64,000 nucleotides of DNA from Osmia lignaria lignaria (lineage: Eukaryota > Arthropoda > Insecta > Hymenoptera > Megachilidae), in NCBI RefSeq assembly GCF_051020975.1, contig NW_027478167.1, positions 4,650,001 through 4,714,000 on the forward strand, given 5' to 3'. Shown here piece after piece: positions 23,491-36,400 of this stretch. The translations under genes and the position numbers were made by a program. The notes beneath the pieces are model-generated. The model saw nothing but the letters and a program-made list of their open reading frames with translations, made no database searches and was not told where the DNA came from. How positions within the stretch are numbered: position 1 is the stretch's first letter; each line of letters starts with the position of its first letter.

Positions 23491-26400
23491 CATTTTGCCA
23501 TAGCTCGCTTCCTTTCCGAGATATATGCAGATTTATCTCAAGGGAAGGGGCCTGACGGACATATTTCGAGATATTTCTTCTTCTTGTTGTTCTTCTTCTG
23601 CACAGCTAAGCTGGAAGTGGCATTTGCAGCTCGCAATAGTGCAGAGTTATCTCAAAGAAAGAGGCCACGGTGTTTCTGTACCTCTATTATATTTGTGCAG
23701 CTTCGGAACTTTTAAATATCTTGATATATCTCGAGAACTACGCATCTGATCAAAAAATATCATAGAACATAAAAAGTAGGAAACTTAATTCTCTACAAAA
23801 AAGGTCTCTTAACATTTTGCCACAGCTCGCTTCGTTTCCGAGATATTTGCAGATTTATCTCAAGGGAAGGGGCCTGACGGACATATTTCGAGATATTTCT
23901 TCTTCTTGCTGTTCTTCTTATGCACAGCTAAACTGGAAGTGGCATTTCCAGGTCGCAATAGTGCAGAGTTATCTCAAAGAAAGGGGCCACGGTGTTTCTG
24001 TATCTCTATTATGTTGGTGCGGCTTCGGAACTTTTAAATATCTTGATATATCTCGAGAACTACGCATCTGATCAAAAAATATCATAGAACATAAAACGTA
24101 GGAAACGTAATTCTCTACAAAAAAGGTCTCTTAACATTTTGCCATAGCTCGCTTCGTTTCCGAGATATTTGCAGATTTATCTCAAGGGAAGGGGCCTGAC
24201 GGACATATTTCGAGATATTTCTTCTTCTTGTTGTTCATCTTCTGCACAGCTAAGCTGGAAGTGGCATTTGCAGCTCGCAATAGTGCAGAGTTATCTCAAA
24301 GAAAGGGGCCACGGTGTTTCTGTATCTCTATTATGTTGGTGCGGCTTCCGAACTTTTAAATATCTTGATATATCTCGAGAACTACGCATCTGATCAAAAA
24401 ATATCATAGAACATAAATTGTAGGAAACATAATTCTCTACAAAAAAGGTCTCTTAACATTTTGCCATAGCTCGCTTCGTTTCCGAGATATTTGCAGATTT
24501 ATCTCAAGGGAAGGGGTCTGACGGACATATTTCGAGATATTTCTTCTTCTTGTTGTTCTTCTTCTGCACAGCTAAGCTGGAAGTGGCATTTCCAGCTCGC
24601 AATAGTGCAATAGTTATCTCAAAGAAAGGGGCCACGGTGTTTCTGAATCTCTATTATGTTGGTGCGGCTTCGGAACTTTTAAATATCTCGATATATCTCG
24701 AAAACTACGCTTCTGATCAAAAAATTTCATAGAACATAAATTGTAGGAAACATAATTCTCTACAAAAAACGTCTCTTAACATTTTGCCATAGCTCGCTTC
24801 GTTTCCGAGATATTTGCAGATATATCTCAAGGGAAGGGGCCTGACGGACATATTTCGAGATATTTCTTCTTCTTGTTGTTCTTCTTCTGCACAGCTAAGC
24901 TGGAAGTGGCATTTGCAGCTCGCAATAGTGCAGAGTTATCTCAAAGAAAGGGGCCACGGTGGTTCTGTATCTCTATTATGTTGGTGCGGCTTCGGAACTT
25001 TTAAATATCTTGATATATCTCGAGAACTACGCATCTGATCAAAAAATATCATAGAACATAAAAAGTAGGAAACTTAATTCTCTACAAAAAAGGTCTCTCA
25101 ACATTTTGCCATAGCTCGCTTCGTTTCCGAGATATTTGCAGATTTATCTCAAGGGAAGGGGCCTGACGGACATATTTCGAGATATTTCTTCTTCTTGCTG
25201 TTCTTCTTATGCACAGCTAAACTGGAAGTGGCATTTCCAGGTCGCAATAGTGCAGAGTTATCTCAAAGAAAGGGGCCACGGTGTTTCTGTATCTCTATTA
25301 TGTTGGTGCGGCTTCGGAACTTTTAAATATCTTGATATATCTCGAGAACTACGCATCTGATCAAAAAATATCATAGAACATAAAACGTAGGAAACGTAAT
25401 TCTCTACAAAAAAGGTCTCTTAACATTTTGCCATAGCTCGCTTCGTTTCCGAGATATTTGCAGATTTATCTCAAGGGAAGGGGCCTGATGGACATATTTC
25501 GAGATATTTCTTCTTCTTGTTGTTCATCTTCTGCACAGCTAAGCTGGAAGTGGCATTTGCAGCTCGCAATAGTGCAGAGTTATCTCAAAGAAAGGGGCCA
25601 CGGTGTTTCTGTATCTCTATTATGTTGGTGCGGCTTCGGAACTTTTAAATATCTTGATATATCTCGAGAACTACGCATCTGATCAAAAAATATCATAGAA
25701 CATAAAACGTAGGAAACGTAATTCTCTACAAAAAAGGGCTCTTAACATTTTGCCATAGCTCGCTTCGTTTCCGAGATATTTGCAGATATATCTCAAGGGA
25801 AGGGGCCTGACGGACATATTTCGAGATATTTCTTCTTCTTGTTGTTCATCTTCTGCACAGCTAAGCTGGAAGTGGCATTTGCAGCTCGCAATAGTGCAGA
25901 GTTATCTCAAAGAAAGGGGCCACGGTGTTTCTGTATCTCTATTATGTTGGTGCGGCTTCCGAACTTTTAAATATCTTGATATATCTCGAGAACTACGCAT
26001 CTGCTCAAAAAATATCATAGAACATAAATTGTAGGAAACATAATTCTCTACAAAAAAGGTCTCTTAACATTTTGCCATAGCTCGCTTCGTTTCCGAGATA
26101 TTTGCAGATTTATCTCAAGGGAAGGGGTCTGACGGACATATTTCGAGATATTTCGTCTTCTTGTTGTTCTTCTTCTGCACAGCTAAACTGGAAGTGGCAT
26201 TTCCAGCTCGCAATAGTGCAATAGTTATCTCAAAGAAAGGGGCCACGGTGTTTCTGAATCTCTATTATGTTGGTGCGGCTTCGGAACTTTTAAATATCTC
26301 GATATATCTCGAAAACTACGCTTCTGATCAAAAAATTTCATAGAACATAAATTGTAGGAAACATAATTCTCTACAAAAAACGTCTCTTAACATTTTGCCA

Positions 26401-28000
26401 TAGCTCGCTTCGTTTCCGAGATATTTGCAGATATATCTCAAGGGAAGGGGCCTGACGGACATATTTCGAGATATTTCTTCTTCTTGTTGTTCTTCTTCTG
26501 CACAGCTAAGCTGGAAGTGGCATTTGCAGCTCGCAATAGTGCAGAGTTATCTCAAAGAAAGGGGCCACGGTGTTTCTGTATCTCTATTATGTTGGTGCGG
26601 CTTCGGAACTTTTAAATATCTTGATATATCTCGAGAACTACGCATCTGATCAAAAAATATCGTGGAACATAAAAAGTAGGAAACTTAATTCTCTACAAAA
26701 AAGGTCTCTTAACATTATGCCATAGCTCGCTTCGTTTCCGAGATATTTGCAGATATATCTCAAGGGAAGGGGCCTGACGGACATATTTCGAGATATTTCT
26801 TCTTCTTGTTGTTCTTCTTCTGCACAGCTAAGCTAGAAGTGGCATTTGCAGCTCGCAATAGTGCAGAGTTATCTCAAAGAAAGGGGCCACGGTGTTTCTG
26901 TATCTCTATTACGTTGGTGCGGCTTCGGAACTTTTAAATATCTTGATATATCTCGAGAACTACGCATCTGATCAAAAAATATCATAGAACATAAAAAGTA
27001 GGAAACTTAATTCTCTACAAAAAAGGTCTCTCAACATTTTGCCATAGCTCGCTTCCTTTCCGAGATATATGCAGATTTATCTCAAGGGAAGGGGCCTGAC
27101 GGACATATTTCGAGATATTTCTTCTTCTTGTTGTTCTTCTTCTGCACAGCTAAGCTGGAAGTGGCATTTGCAGCTCGCAATAGTGCAGAGTTATCTCAAA
27201 GAAAGAGGCCACGGTGTTTCTGTACCTCTATTATATTTGTGCAGCTTCGGAACTTTTAAATATCTTGATATATCTCGAGAACTACGCATCTGATCAAAAA
27301 ATATCATAGAACATAAAAAGTAGGAAACTTAATTCTCTACAAAAAAGGTCTCTTAACATTTTGCCATAGCTCGCTTCGTTTCCGAGATATTTGCAGATTT
27401 ATCTCAAGGGAAGGGGCCTGACGGACATATTTCGAGATATTTCTTCTTCTTGCTGTTCTTCTTATGCACAGCTAAACTGGAAGTGGCATTTCCAGGTCGC
27501 AATAGTGCAGAGTTATCTCAAAGAAAGGGGCCACGGTGTTTCTGTATCTCTATTATGTTGGTGCGGCTTCGGAACTTTTAAATATCTTGATATATCTCGA
27601 GAACTACGCATCTGATCAAAAAATATCATAGAACATAAAACGTAGGAAACGTAATTCTCTACAAAAAAGGTCTCTTAACATTTTGCCATAGCTCGCTTCG
27701 TTTCCGAGATATTTGCAGATTTATCTCAAGGGAAGGGGCCTGATGGACATATTTCGAGATATTTCTTCTTCTTGTTGTTCATCTTCTGCACAGCTAAGCT
27801 GGAAGTGGCATTTGCAGCTCGCAATAGTGCAGAGTTATCTCAAAGAAAGGGGCCACGGTGTTTCTGAATCTCTATTATGTTGGTGCGGCTTCGGAACTTT
27901 TAAATATCTTGATATATCTCGAGAACTACGCATCTGATCAAAAAATATCGTAGAACATAAAAAGTAGGAAACTTAATTCTCTACAAAAAAGGTCTCTTAA
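23491..28000 (+). repeat. Five-unit repeats built on the 967-bp triplet
   Basis: Units start at 23491, 23813, 24135, 24457 (323), 24780, 25102, 25424, 25746, 26068 (323), 26391, 26713, 27035, 27357 and 27679. The triplet of GGCTTCCGAAC unit, 323-bp unit and L unit recurs at 24135 and 25746, 1611 bp apart, with two spacer units between (GCTGTTCTTCTTATGC; then GCCTGATGGACA). Units 23491, 23813 and 27035, 27357 share CTATTATATTTGTGCAGC followed by GCTGTTCTTCTTATGC. Unit 26713 carries AGCTAGAAG as at 17693. Confidence 0.9.
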
Positions 28001-29288
28001 CATTTTGCCATAGCTCGCTTCGTTTCCGAGATATTTGCAGATATATCTCAAGGGAAGGGGCCTGACGGACATATTTCGAGATATTTCTTCTTCTTGTTGT
28101 TCTTCTTCTGCACAGCTAAGCTAGAAGTGGCATTTGCAGCTCGCAATAGTGCAGAGTTATCTCAAAGAAAGGGGCCACGGTGTTTCTGTATCTCTATTAT
28201 GTTGGTGCGGCTTCGGAACTTTTAAATATCTTGATATATCTCGAGAACTACGCAGCTGATCAAAAAATATCATAGAACATAAAAAGTAGGAAACTTAATT
28301 CTCTACAAAAAAGGTCTCTTAACATTTTGCCATAGTTCGCTTCGTTTCCGAGATATTTGCAGATATATCTCAAGGGAAGGGGCCTGACGGACATATTTCG
28401 AGATATTTCTTCTTCTTGTTGTTCTTCTTCTGCACAGCTAAGCTGGAAGTGGCATTTGCAGCTCGCAATAGTGCAGAGTTATCTCAAAGAAAGGGGCCAC
28501 GGTGTTTCTGTATCTCTATTATGTTGGTGCGGCTTCGGAACTTTTAAATATCTCGATATATCTCGAAAACTACGCTTCTGATCAAAAAATTTCATAGAAC
28601 ATAAATTGTAGGAAACATAATTCTCTACAAAAAACGTCTCTTAACATTTTGCCATAGCTCGCTTCGTTTCCGAGATATTTGCAGATTTATCTCAAGGGAA
28701 GGGGCCTGACGGACATATTTCGAGATATTTCTTCTTCTTGTTGTTCTTCTTCTGCACAGCTAAGCTGGAAGTGGCATTTGCAGCTCGCAATAGTGCAGAG
28801 ATATCTCAAAGAGAGGGGCCACGGTGTTTCTGTATCTCTATTATGTTGGTGCGGCTTCGGAACTTTTAAATATCTTGATATATCTCGAGAACTACGCATC
28901 TGATCAAAAAATATCATAGAAGATAATAAGTAGGAAACTTAATTCTCTACAAAAAAGGTCTCCTAACATTTTGCCATAGCTCGATTCGTTTCCGAGATAT
29001 TTGCAGATTTATCTCAAGGGAAGGGGCCTGACGGACATATTTCGAGATATTTCTTCTTCTTGTTGTTCTTCTTCTGCACAGCTAAGCTGGAAGTGGCATT
29101 TGCAGCTCGTAATAGTGCAGAGTTATCTCAAAGAAAGGGGCCACGGTGTTTCTGTATCTCTATTATGTTGGTGCGGCTTCGGAACTTTTAAATATCTTGA
29201 TATATCTCGTGAACTACGCATCTGATCAAAAAATATCATAGAACATAAAACGTAGGAAACGTAATTCTCTACAAAAGAGGTCTCTTAA
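28001..29288 (+). repeat. Four units copied from upstream blocks, one chimeric
   Basis: Units start at 28001, 28323, 28645 and 28967. Unit 28001 has AGCTAGAAG and CGCAGCTGATC, matching 20591 from which it lies 7410 bp (23 units plus the four one-base insertions in between). Unit 28323 opens with CCATAGTTCGC like 20913 but ends with AAATTTCATAG like the 323-bp units. Unit 28967 ends CTCGTGAACTACG with AAAACGTAGG and ACAAAAGAGG, a tail that recurs at 34690. Confidence 0.87.
28323..28644 (+). repeat. Chimeric monomer: 20913-type head, 323-type tail
   Basis: The head has CCATAGTTCGC, otherwise seen in unit 20913, and follows a copy of unit 20591 just as 20913 does. The tail is K-type with AAATTTCATAG and the ACGTCTC junction, otherwise seen only in the 323-bp units 21879, 22846, 24457 and 26068. 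The one-base insertion at GTGCAATAG that marks those units is absent (GTGCAGAG at 28473), so the switch lies between that point and the tail at about 28553. Confidence 0.82.
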
Positions 29289-32200
29289 CATTTTGCCATA
29301 GCTCGCTTCGTTTCCGAGATATTTGCAGATTTATCTCAAGGGAAGGGGCCTGACGGACATATTTCGAGATATTTCTTCTTCTTGCTGTTCTTCTTATGCA
29401 CAGCTAAACTGGAAGTGTCATTTCCAGGTCGCAATAGTGCAGAGTTATCTCAAAGAAAGGGGCCACGGTGTTTCTGTATCTCTATTATGTTGGTGCGGCT
29501 TCGGAACTTTTAAATATCTTGATATATCTCGAGAACTACGCATCTGACCAAAAAATATCATAGAACATAAAAAGTAGGAAACTTAATTCTCTACAAATAA
29601 AGTCTCTTAACATTTTGCCATAGCTCGCTTCGTTTCCGAGATATTTGCAGATTTATCTCAAGGGAAGGGGCCTGACGGACATATTTCGAGATATTTCTTC
29701 TCCTTGTTGTTCTTCTTCTGCACAGCTAAACTGGAAGTGGCATTTCCAGCTCGCAATAGTGCAGAGTTATCTCAAAGAAAGGGGCCACGGTGTTTCTGTA
29801 TCTCTATTATGTTGGTGCGGCTTCGGAACTTTTAAATATCTTGATATATCTCGAGAACTACGCATCTGATCAAAAAATATCATAGAACATAAAAAGTAGG
29901 AAACTTAATTCTCTACAAAAAAGGTCTCTTAACATTTTGCCATAGCTCGCTTCGTTTCCGAGATATTTGCAGATTTATCTCAAGGGAAGGGGCCTGACGG
30001 ACATATTTCGAGATATTTCTTCTTCTTGTTGTTCTTCTTCTGCACAGCTAAGCTGGAAGTGGCATTTGCAGCTCGCAATAGTGCAGAGTTATCTCAAAGA
30101 AAGGGGCCACGGTGTTTCTGTATCTCTATTATGTTGGTGCGGCTTCGGAACTTTTAAATATCTTGATATATCTCGAGAACTACGCATCTGATCAAAAAAT
30201 ATCATAGAACATAAAAAGTAGGAAACTTAATTCTCTACAAAAAAGGTCTCTTAACATTATGCCATAGCTCGCTTCGTTTCCGAGATATTTGCTGATTTAT
30301 CTCAAGGGAAGGGGCCTGACGGACATATTTCGAGATATTTCTTCTTCTTGTTGTTCTTCTTCTGCACAGCTAAGCTGGAAGTGGCATTTGCAGCTCGCAA
30401 TAGTGCAGAGTTATCTCAAAGAAAGGGGCCACGGTGTTTCTGTATCTCTATTATGTTGGTGCGGCTTCGGAACTTTTAAATATCTCGATATATCTCGAAA
30501 ACTACGCTTCTGATCAAAAAATATCATAGAACATAAATTGTAGGAAACATAATTCTCTACAAAAAAGGTCTCTTAACATTTTGCCATAGCTCGCCTCGTT
30601 TCCGAGATATTTGCAGATATATCTGAAGGGAAGGGGCCTGACGGACATATTTCGAGATATTTCTTCTTCTTGTTGTTCTTCTTCTGCACATCTAAACTGG
30701 AAGTGGCATTTCCAGCTCGCAATAGTGCAGAGTTATCTCAAAGAAAGGGGCCACGGTGTTTCTGTATCTCTATTATGTTGATGCGGCTTCGGAACTTTTA
30801 AATATCTTGATATATCTCGAGAACTACGCATCTGATCAAAAAATATCATAGAACATAAAAAGTAGGAAACTTAATTCTCTACAAAAAAGGTCTCTTAACA
30901 TTTTGCCATAGCTCGCTTCGTTTCCGAGATATTTGCAGATTTATCTCAAGGGAAGGGGCCTGACGGACATATTTCGAGATATTTCTTCTTCTTGCTGTTC
31001 TTCTTATGCACAGCTAAACTGGAAGTGGCATTTCCAGGTCGCAATAGTGCAGAGTTATCTCAACGAAAGGGGCCACGGTGTTTCTGTATCTCTATTATGT
31101 TGGTGCGGCTTCGGAACTTTTAAATATCTTGATATATCTCGAGAGCTACGCATCTGATCAAAAAATATCATAGAACATAAAACGTAGGAAACGTAATTCT
31201 CTACAAAAGAGGTCTCTTAACATTTTGCCATAGCTCGCTTCGTTTCCGAGATATTTGCAGATTTATCTCAAGGGAAGGGGCCTGACGGACATATTTCGAG
31301 ATATTTCTTCTTCTTGCTGTTCTTCTTATGCACAGCTAAACTGGAAGTGGCATTTCCAGGTCGCAATAGTGCAGAGTTATCTCAAAGAAAGGGGCCACGG
31401 TGTTTCTGTATCTCTATTATGTTGGTGCGGCTTCGGAACTTTTAAATATCTTGATATATCTCGAGAACTACGCATCTGACCAAAAAATATCATAGAACAT
31501 AAAAAGTAGGAAACTTAATTCTCTACAAATAAAGTCTCTTAACATTTTGCCATAGCTCGCTTCGTTTCCGAGATATTTGCAGATTTATCTCAAGGGAAGG
31601 GGCCTGACGGACATATTTCGAGATATTTCTTCTCCTTGTTGTTCTTCTTCTGCACAGCTAAACTGGAAGTGGCATTTCCAGCTCGCAATAGTGCAGAGTT
31701 ATCTCAAAGAAAGGGGCCACGGTGTTTCTGTATCTCTATTATGTTGGTGCGGCTTCGGAACTTTTAAATATCTTGATATATCTCGAGAACTACGCATCTG
31801 ATCAAAAAATATCATAGAACATAAAAAGTAGGAAACTTAATTCTCTACAAAAAAGGTCTCTTAACATTTTGCCATAGCTCGCTTCGTTTCCGAGATATTT
31901 GCAGATTTATCTCAAGGGAAGGGGCCTGACGGACATATTTCGAGATATTTCTTCTTCTTGTTGTTCTTCTTCTGCACAGCTAAGCTGGAAGTGGCATTTG
32001 CAGCTCGCAATAGTGCAGAGTTATCTCAAAGAAAGGGGCCACGGTGTTTCTGTATCTCTATTATGTTGGTGCGGCTTCGGAACTTTTAAATATCTTGATA
32101 TATCTCGAGAACTACGCATCTGATCAAAAAATATCATAGAACATAAAAAGTAGGAAACTTAATTCTCTACAAAAAAGGTCTCTTAACATTTTGCCATAGC

Positions 32201-33474
32201 TCGCCTCGTTTCCGAGATATTTGCAGATATATCTGAAGGGAAGGGGCCTGACGGACATATTTCGAGATATTTCTTCTTCTTGTTGTTCTTCTTCTGCACA
32301 TCTAAACTGGAAGTGGCATTTCCAGCTCGCAATAGTGCAGAGTTATCTCAAAGAAAGGGGCCACGGTGTTTCTGTATCTCTATTATGTTGATGCGGCTTC
32401 GGAACTTTTAAATATCTTGATATATCTCGAGAACTACGCATCTGATCAAAAAATATCATAGAACATAAAAAGTAGGAAACTTAATTCTCTACAAAAAAGG
32501 TCTCTTAACATTTTGCCATAGCTCGCTTCGTTTCCGAGATATTTGCAGATTTATCTCAAGGGAAGGGGCCTGACGGACATATTTCGAGATATTTCTTCTT
32601 CTTGTTGTTCTTCTTCTGCACAGCTAAGCTGGAAGTGGCATTTGCAGCTCGCAATAGTGCAGAGTTATCTCAAAGAAAGGGGCCACGGTGTTTCTGTATC
32701 TCTATTATGTTGGTGCGGCTTCGGAACTTTTAAATATCTTGATATATCTCGAGAACTACGCATCTGATCAAAAAATATCATAGAACATAAAAAGTAGGAA
32801 ACTTAATTCTCTACAAAAAAGGTCTCTTAACATTATGCCATAGCTCGCTTCGTTTCCGAGATATTTGCAGATTTATCTCAAGGGAAGGGGCCTGACGGAC
32901 ATATTTCGAGATATTTCTTCTTCTTGTTGTTCTTCTTCTGCACAGCTAAGCTGGAAGTGGCATTTGCAGCTCGCAATAGTGCAGAGTTATCTCAAAGAAA
33001 GGGGCCACGGTGTTTCTGTATCTCTATTATGTTGGTGCGGCTTCGGAACTTTTAAATATCTCGATATATCTCGAAAACTACGCTTCTGATCAAAAAATAT
33101 CATAGAACATAAATTGTAGGAAACATAATTCTCTACAAAAAAGGTCTCTTAACATTTTGCCATAGCTCGCCTCGTTTCCGAGATATTTGCAGATATATCT
33201 GAAGGGAAGGGGCCTGGCGGACATATTTCGAGATATTTCTTCTTCTTGTTGTTCTTCTTCTGCACATCTAAACTGGAAGTGGCATTTCCAGCTCGCAATA
33301 GTGCAGAGTTATCTCAAAGAAAGGGGCCACGGTGTTTCTGTATCTCTATTATGTTGATGCGGCTTCGGAACTTTTAAATATCTTGATATATCTCGAGAAC
33401 TACGCATCTGATCAAAAAATATCATAGAACATAAAAAGTAGGAAACTTAATTCTCTACAAAAAAGGTCTCTTAT
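29289..33474 (+). repeat. Thirteen units with overlapping 6- and 8-unit periods
   Basis: Units start every 322 bp from 29289 to 33153. Units 29289 and 29611 (GCTGTTCTTCTTATGC with TGACCAAAA; then TTCTTCTCCTTG) recur at 31221 and 31543, 1932 bp on. Units 29933, 30255 and 30577 (plain L; CATTATGCC with K tail; ATCTGAAGGG, CACATCTAAAC and GTTGATGCGG) recur at 32509, 32831 and 33153, 2576 bp on. The GTTGATGCGG unit occurs a third time at 32187. Two duplications of different length are thus interleaved. Confidence 0.9.
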
Positions 33475-36400
33475 CATTTTGCCATAGCTCGCTTCGTTTC
33501 CGAGATATTTGCAGATATATCTCAAGGGAAGGGGCCTGACGGACATATTTCGAGATATTTTTTCTTCTTGTTGTTCTTCTTCTGCACAGCTAAGCTGGAA
33601 GTGGCATTTGCAGCTCGCAATCGTGCAGAGTTATCTCAAAGAAAGGGGCCACGGTGTTTCTGTATCTCTATTATGTTGGTGCGGCTTCGGAACTTTTAAA
33701 TATCTTGATATATCTCGAGAAATACGCATCTGATCAAAAAATATCGTAGAAGATAAAAAGTAGGAAACTTAATTCTCTACAAATAAAGTCTCATAACATT
33801 TTGCCATAGCTCGCTTCGTTTCCGAGATATTTGCAGATTTATCTCAAGGGAAGGGGCCTGACGGACATATTTCGAGATATTTCTTCTTCTTGTTGTTCTT
33901 CTTCTGCACAGCTAAGCTGGAAGTGGCATTTGCAGCTCGCAATAGTGCAGAGTTATCTCAAAGAAAGGGGCCACGGTGTTTCTGTATCTCTATTATGTTG
34001 GTGCGGCTTCGGAACTTTTAAATATCTTGATATATCTCGAGAACTACGCATCTGATCAAAAAATATCATAGAACATAAAAAGTAGGAAACTTAATTCTCT
34101 ACAAAAAAGGTCTCTTAACATTTTGCCATAGCTCGCTTCGTTTCCGAGATATATGCAGATTTATCTCAAGGGAAGGGGCCTGACGGACATATTTCGAGAT
34201 ATTTCTTCTTCTTGTTGTTCTTCTTCTGCACAGCTAAGCTGGAAGTGGCATTTGCGGCTCGCACTAGTGCAGAGTTATCTCAAAGAAAGGGGCCACGGTG
34301 TTTCTGTATCTCTATTATGTTGGTGCGGCTTCGGAACTTTTAAATATCTCGATATATCTCGAAAACTACGCTTCTGATCAAAAAATATCATAGAACATAA
34401 ATTGTAGGAAACATAATTCTCTACACAAAACGTCTCTTAACATTTTGCCATAGCTCGCTTCGTTTCCGAGATATTTGCAGATTCAGCTCAAAGTAACGGG
34501 CCTGACGGACATATTTCGAGATATTTCTTCTTCTTGTTGTTTTTCTTCTGCACAGCTAAACTGGAAGTGGCATTTCCAGCTCGCAATAGTGCAGAGTTAT
34601 CTCAAAGAAAGGGGCCACGGTGTTTCTGTATCTCTATTATGTTGGTGCGGCTTCGGAACTTTTAAATATCTTGATATATCTCGTGAACTACCCATCTGAT
34701 CAAAAAATATCATAGAACATAAAACGTAGGAAACGTAATTCTCTACAAAAGAGGTCTCTTAACATTTTGCCATAGCTCGCTTCGTTTCCGAGATATTTGC
34801 AGATTTATCTCAAGGGAAGGGGCCTGACGGACATATTTCGAGATATTTCTTCTTCTTGCTGTTCTTCTTATGCACAGCTAAACTGAAAGTGGCATTTCCA
34901 GGTCGCAATAGTGCAGAGTTATCTCAAAGAAAGGGGCCACGGTGTTTCTGTATCTCTATTATGTTGGTGCGGCTTCGGAACTTTTAAATATCTTGATATA
35001 TCTCGAGAACTACGCATCTGATCAAAAAATATCATAGAACATAAAAAGTAGGAAACTTAATTCTCTACAAAAAAGGTCTCTTAACATTTTGCCATAGCTC
35101 GCTTCGTTTCCGAGATATTTGCAGATTCATCTCAAGGGAAGGGGCCTGACGGACATATTTCGAGATATTTCTTCTCCTTGTTGTTCTTCTTCTGCACAGC
35201 TAAACTGGAAGTGGCATTTCCAGCTCGCAATAGTGCAGAGTTATCTCAAAGAAAGGGGCCACGGTGTTTCTGTATCTCTATTATGTTGGTGCGGCTTCGG
35301 AACTTTTAAATATCTTGATATATCTCGAGAACTACGCATCTGACCAAAAAATATCATAGAACATAAAAAGTAGGAAACTTAATTCTCTACAAATAAAGTC
35401 TCTTAACATTTTGCCATAGCTCGCTTCGTTTCCGAGATATTTGCAGATTTATCTCAAGGGAAGGGGCCTGACGGACATATTTCGAGATATTTCTTCTTCT
35501 TGTTGTTCTTCTTCTGCACAGCTAAGCTGGAAGTGGCATTTGCAGCTCGCAATAGTGCAGAGTTATCTCAAAGAAAGGGGCCACGGTGTTTCTGTATCTC
35601 TATTATGTTGGTGCGGCTTCGGAACTTTTAAATATCTTGATATATCTCGAGAACTACGCATCTGATCAAAAAATATCATAGAACATAAAAAGTAGGAAAC
35701 TTAATTCTATACAAAAAAGGTCTCTTAACATTATGCCATAGCTCGCTTCGTTTCCGAGATATTTGCAGATTTATCTCAAGGGAAGGGGCCTGACGGACAT
35801 ATTTCGAGATATTTCTTCTTCTTGTTGTTCTTCTTCTGCACAGCTAAGCTGGAAGTGGCATTTGCAGCTCGCAATAGTGCAGAGTTATCTCAAAGAAAGG
35901 GGCCACGGTGTTTCTGTATCTCTATTATGTTGATGCGGCTTCGGAACTTTTAAATATCTTGATATATCTCGAGAACTACGCATCTGATCAAAAAATATCA
36001 TAGAACATAAAAAGTAGGAAACTTAATTCTCTACAAAAAAGGTCTCTTAACATTTTGCCATAGCTCGCTTCGTTTCCGAGATATTTGCAGATATATCTCA
36101 AGGGAAGGGGCCTGACGGACATATTTCGAGATATTTTTTCTTCTTGTTGTTCTTCTTCTGCACAGCTAAGCTGGAAGTGGCATTTGCAGCTCGCAATCGT
36201 GCAGAGTTATCTCAAAGAAAGGGGCCACCGTGTTTCTGTATCTCTATTATGTTGGTGCGGCTTCGGAACTTTTAAATATCTTGATATATCTCGAGAACTA
36301 CGCATCTGATCAAAAAATATCATAGAACATAAAAAGTAGGAAACTGAATTCTCTACAAAAAAGGTCTCTTAACATTTTGCCATAGCTCGCTTCGTTTCCG

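Noticed and set aside
28687..28917. Minus-strand frame of about 76 codons, and similar frames at 62088-62285, 62732-62929 and 63376-63573
   Set aside because: They open only where chance changes remove stops in the satellite complement; they do not persist across units and have no gene-like context.
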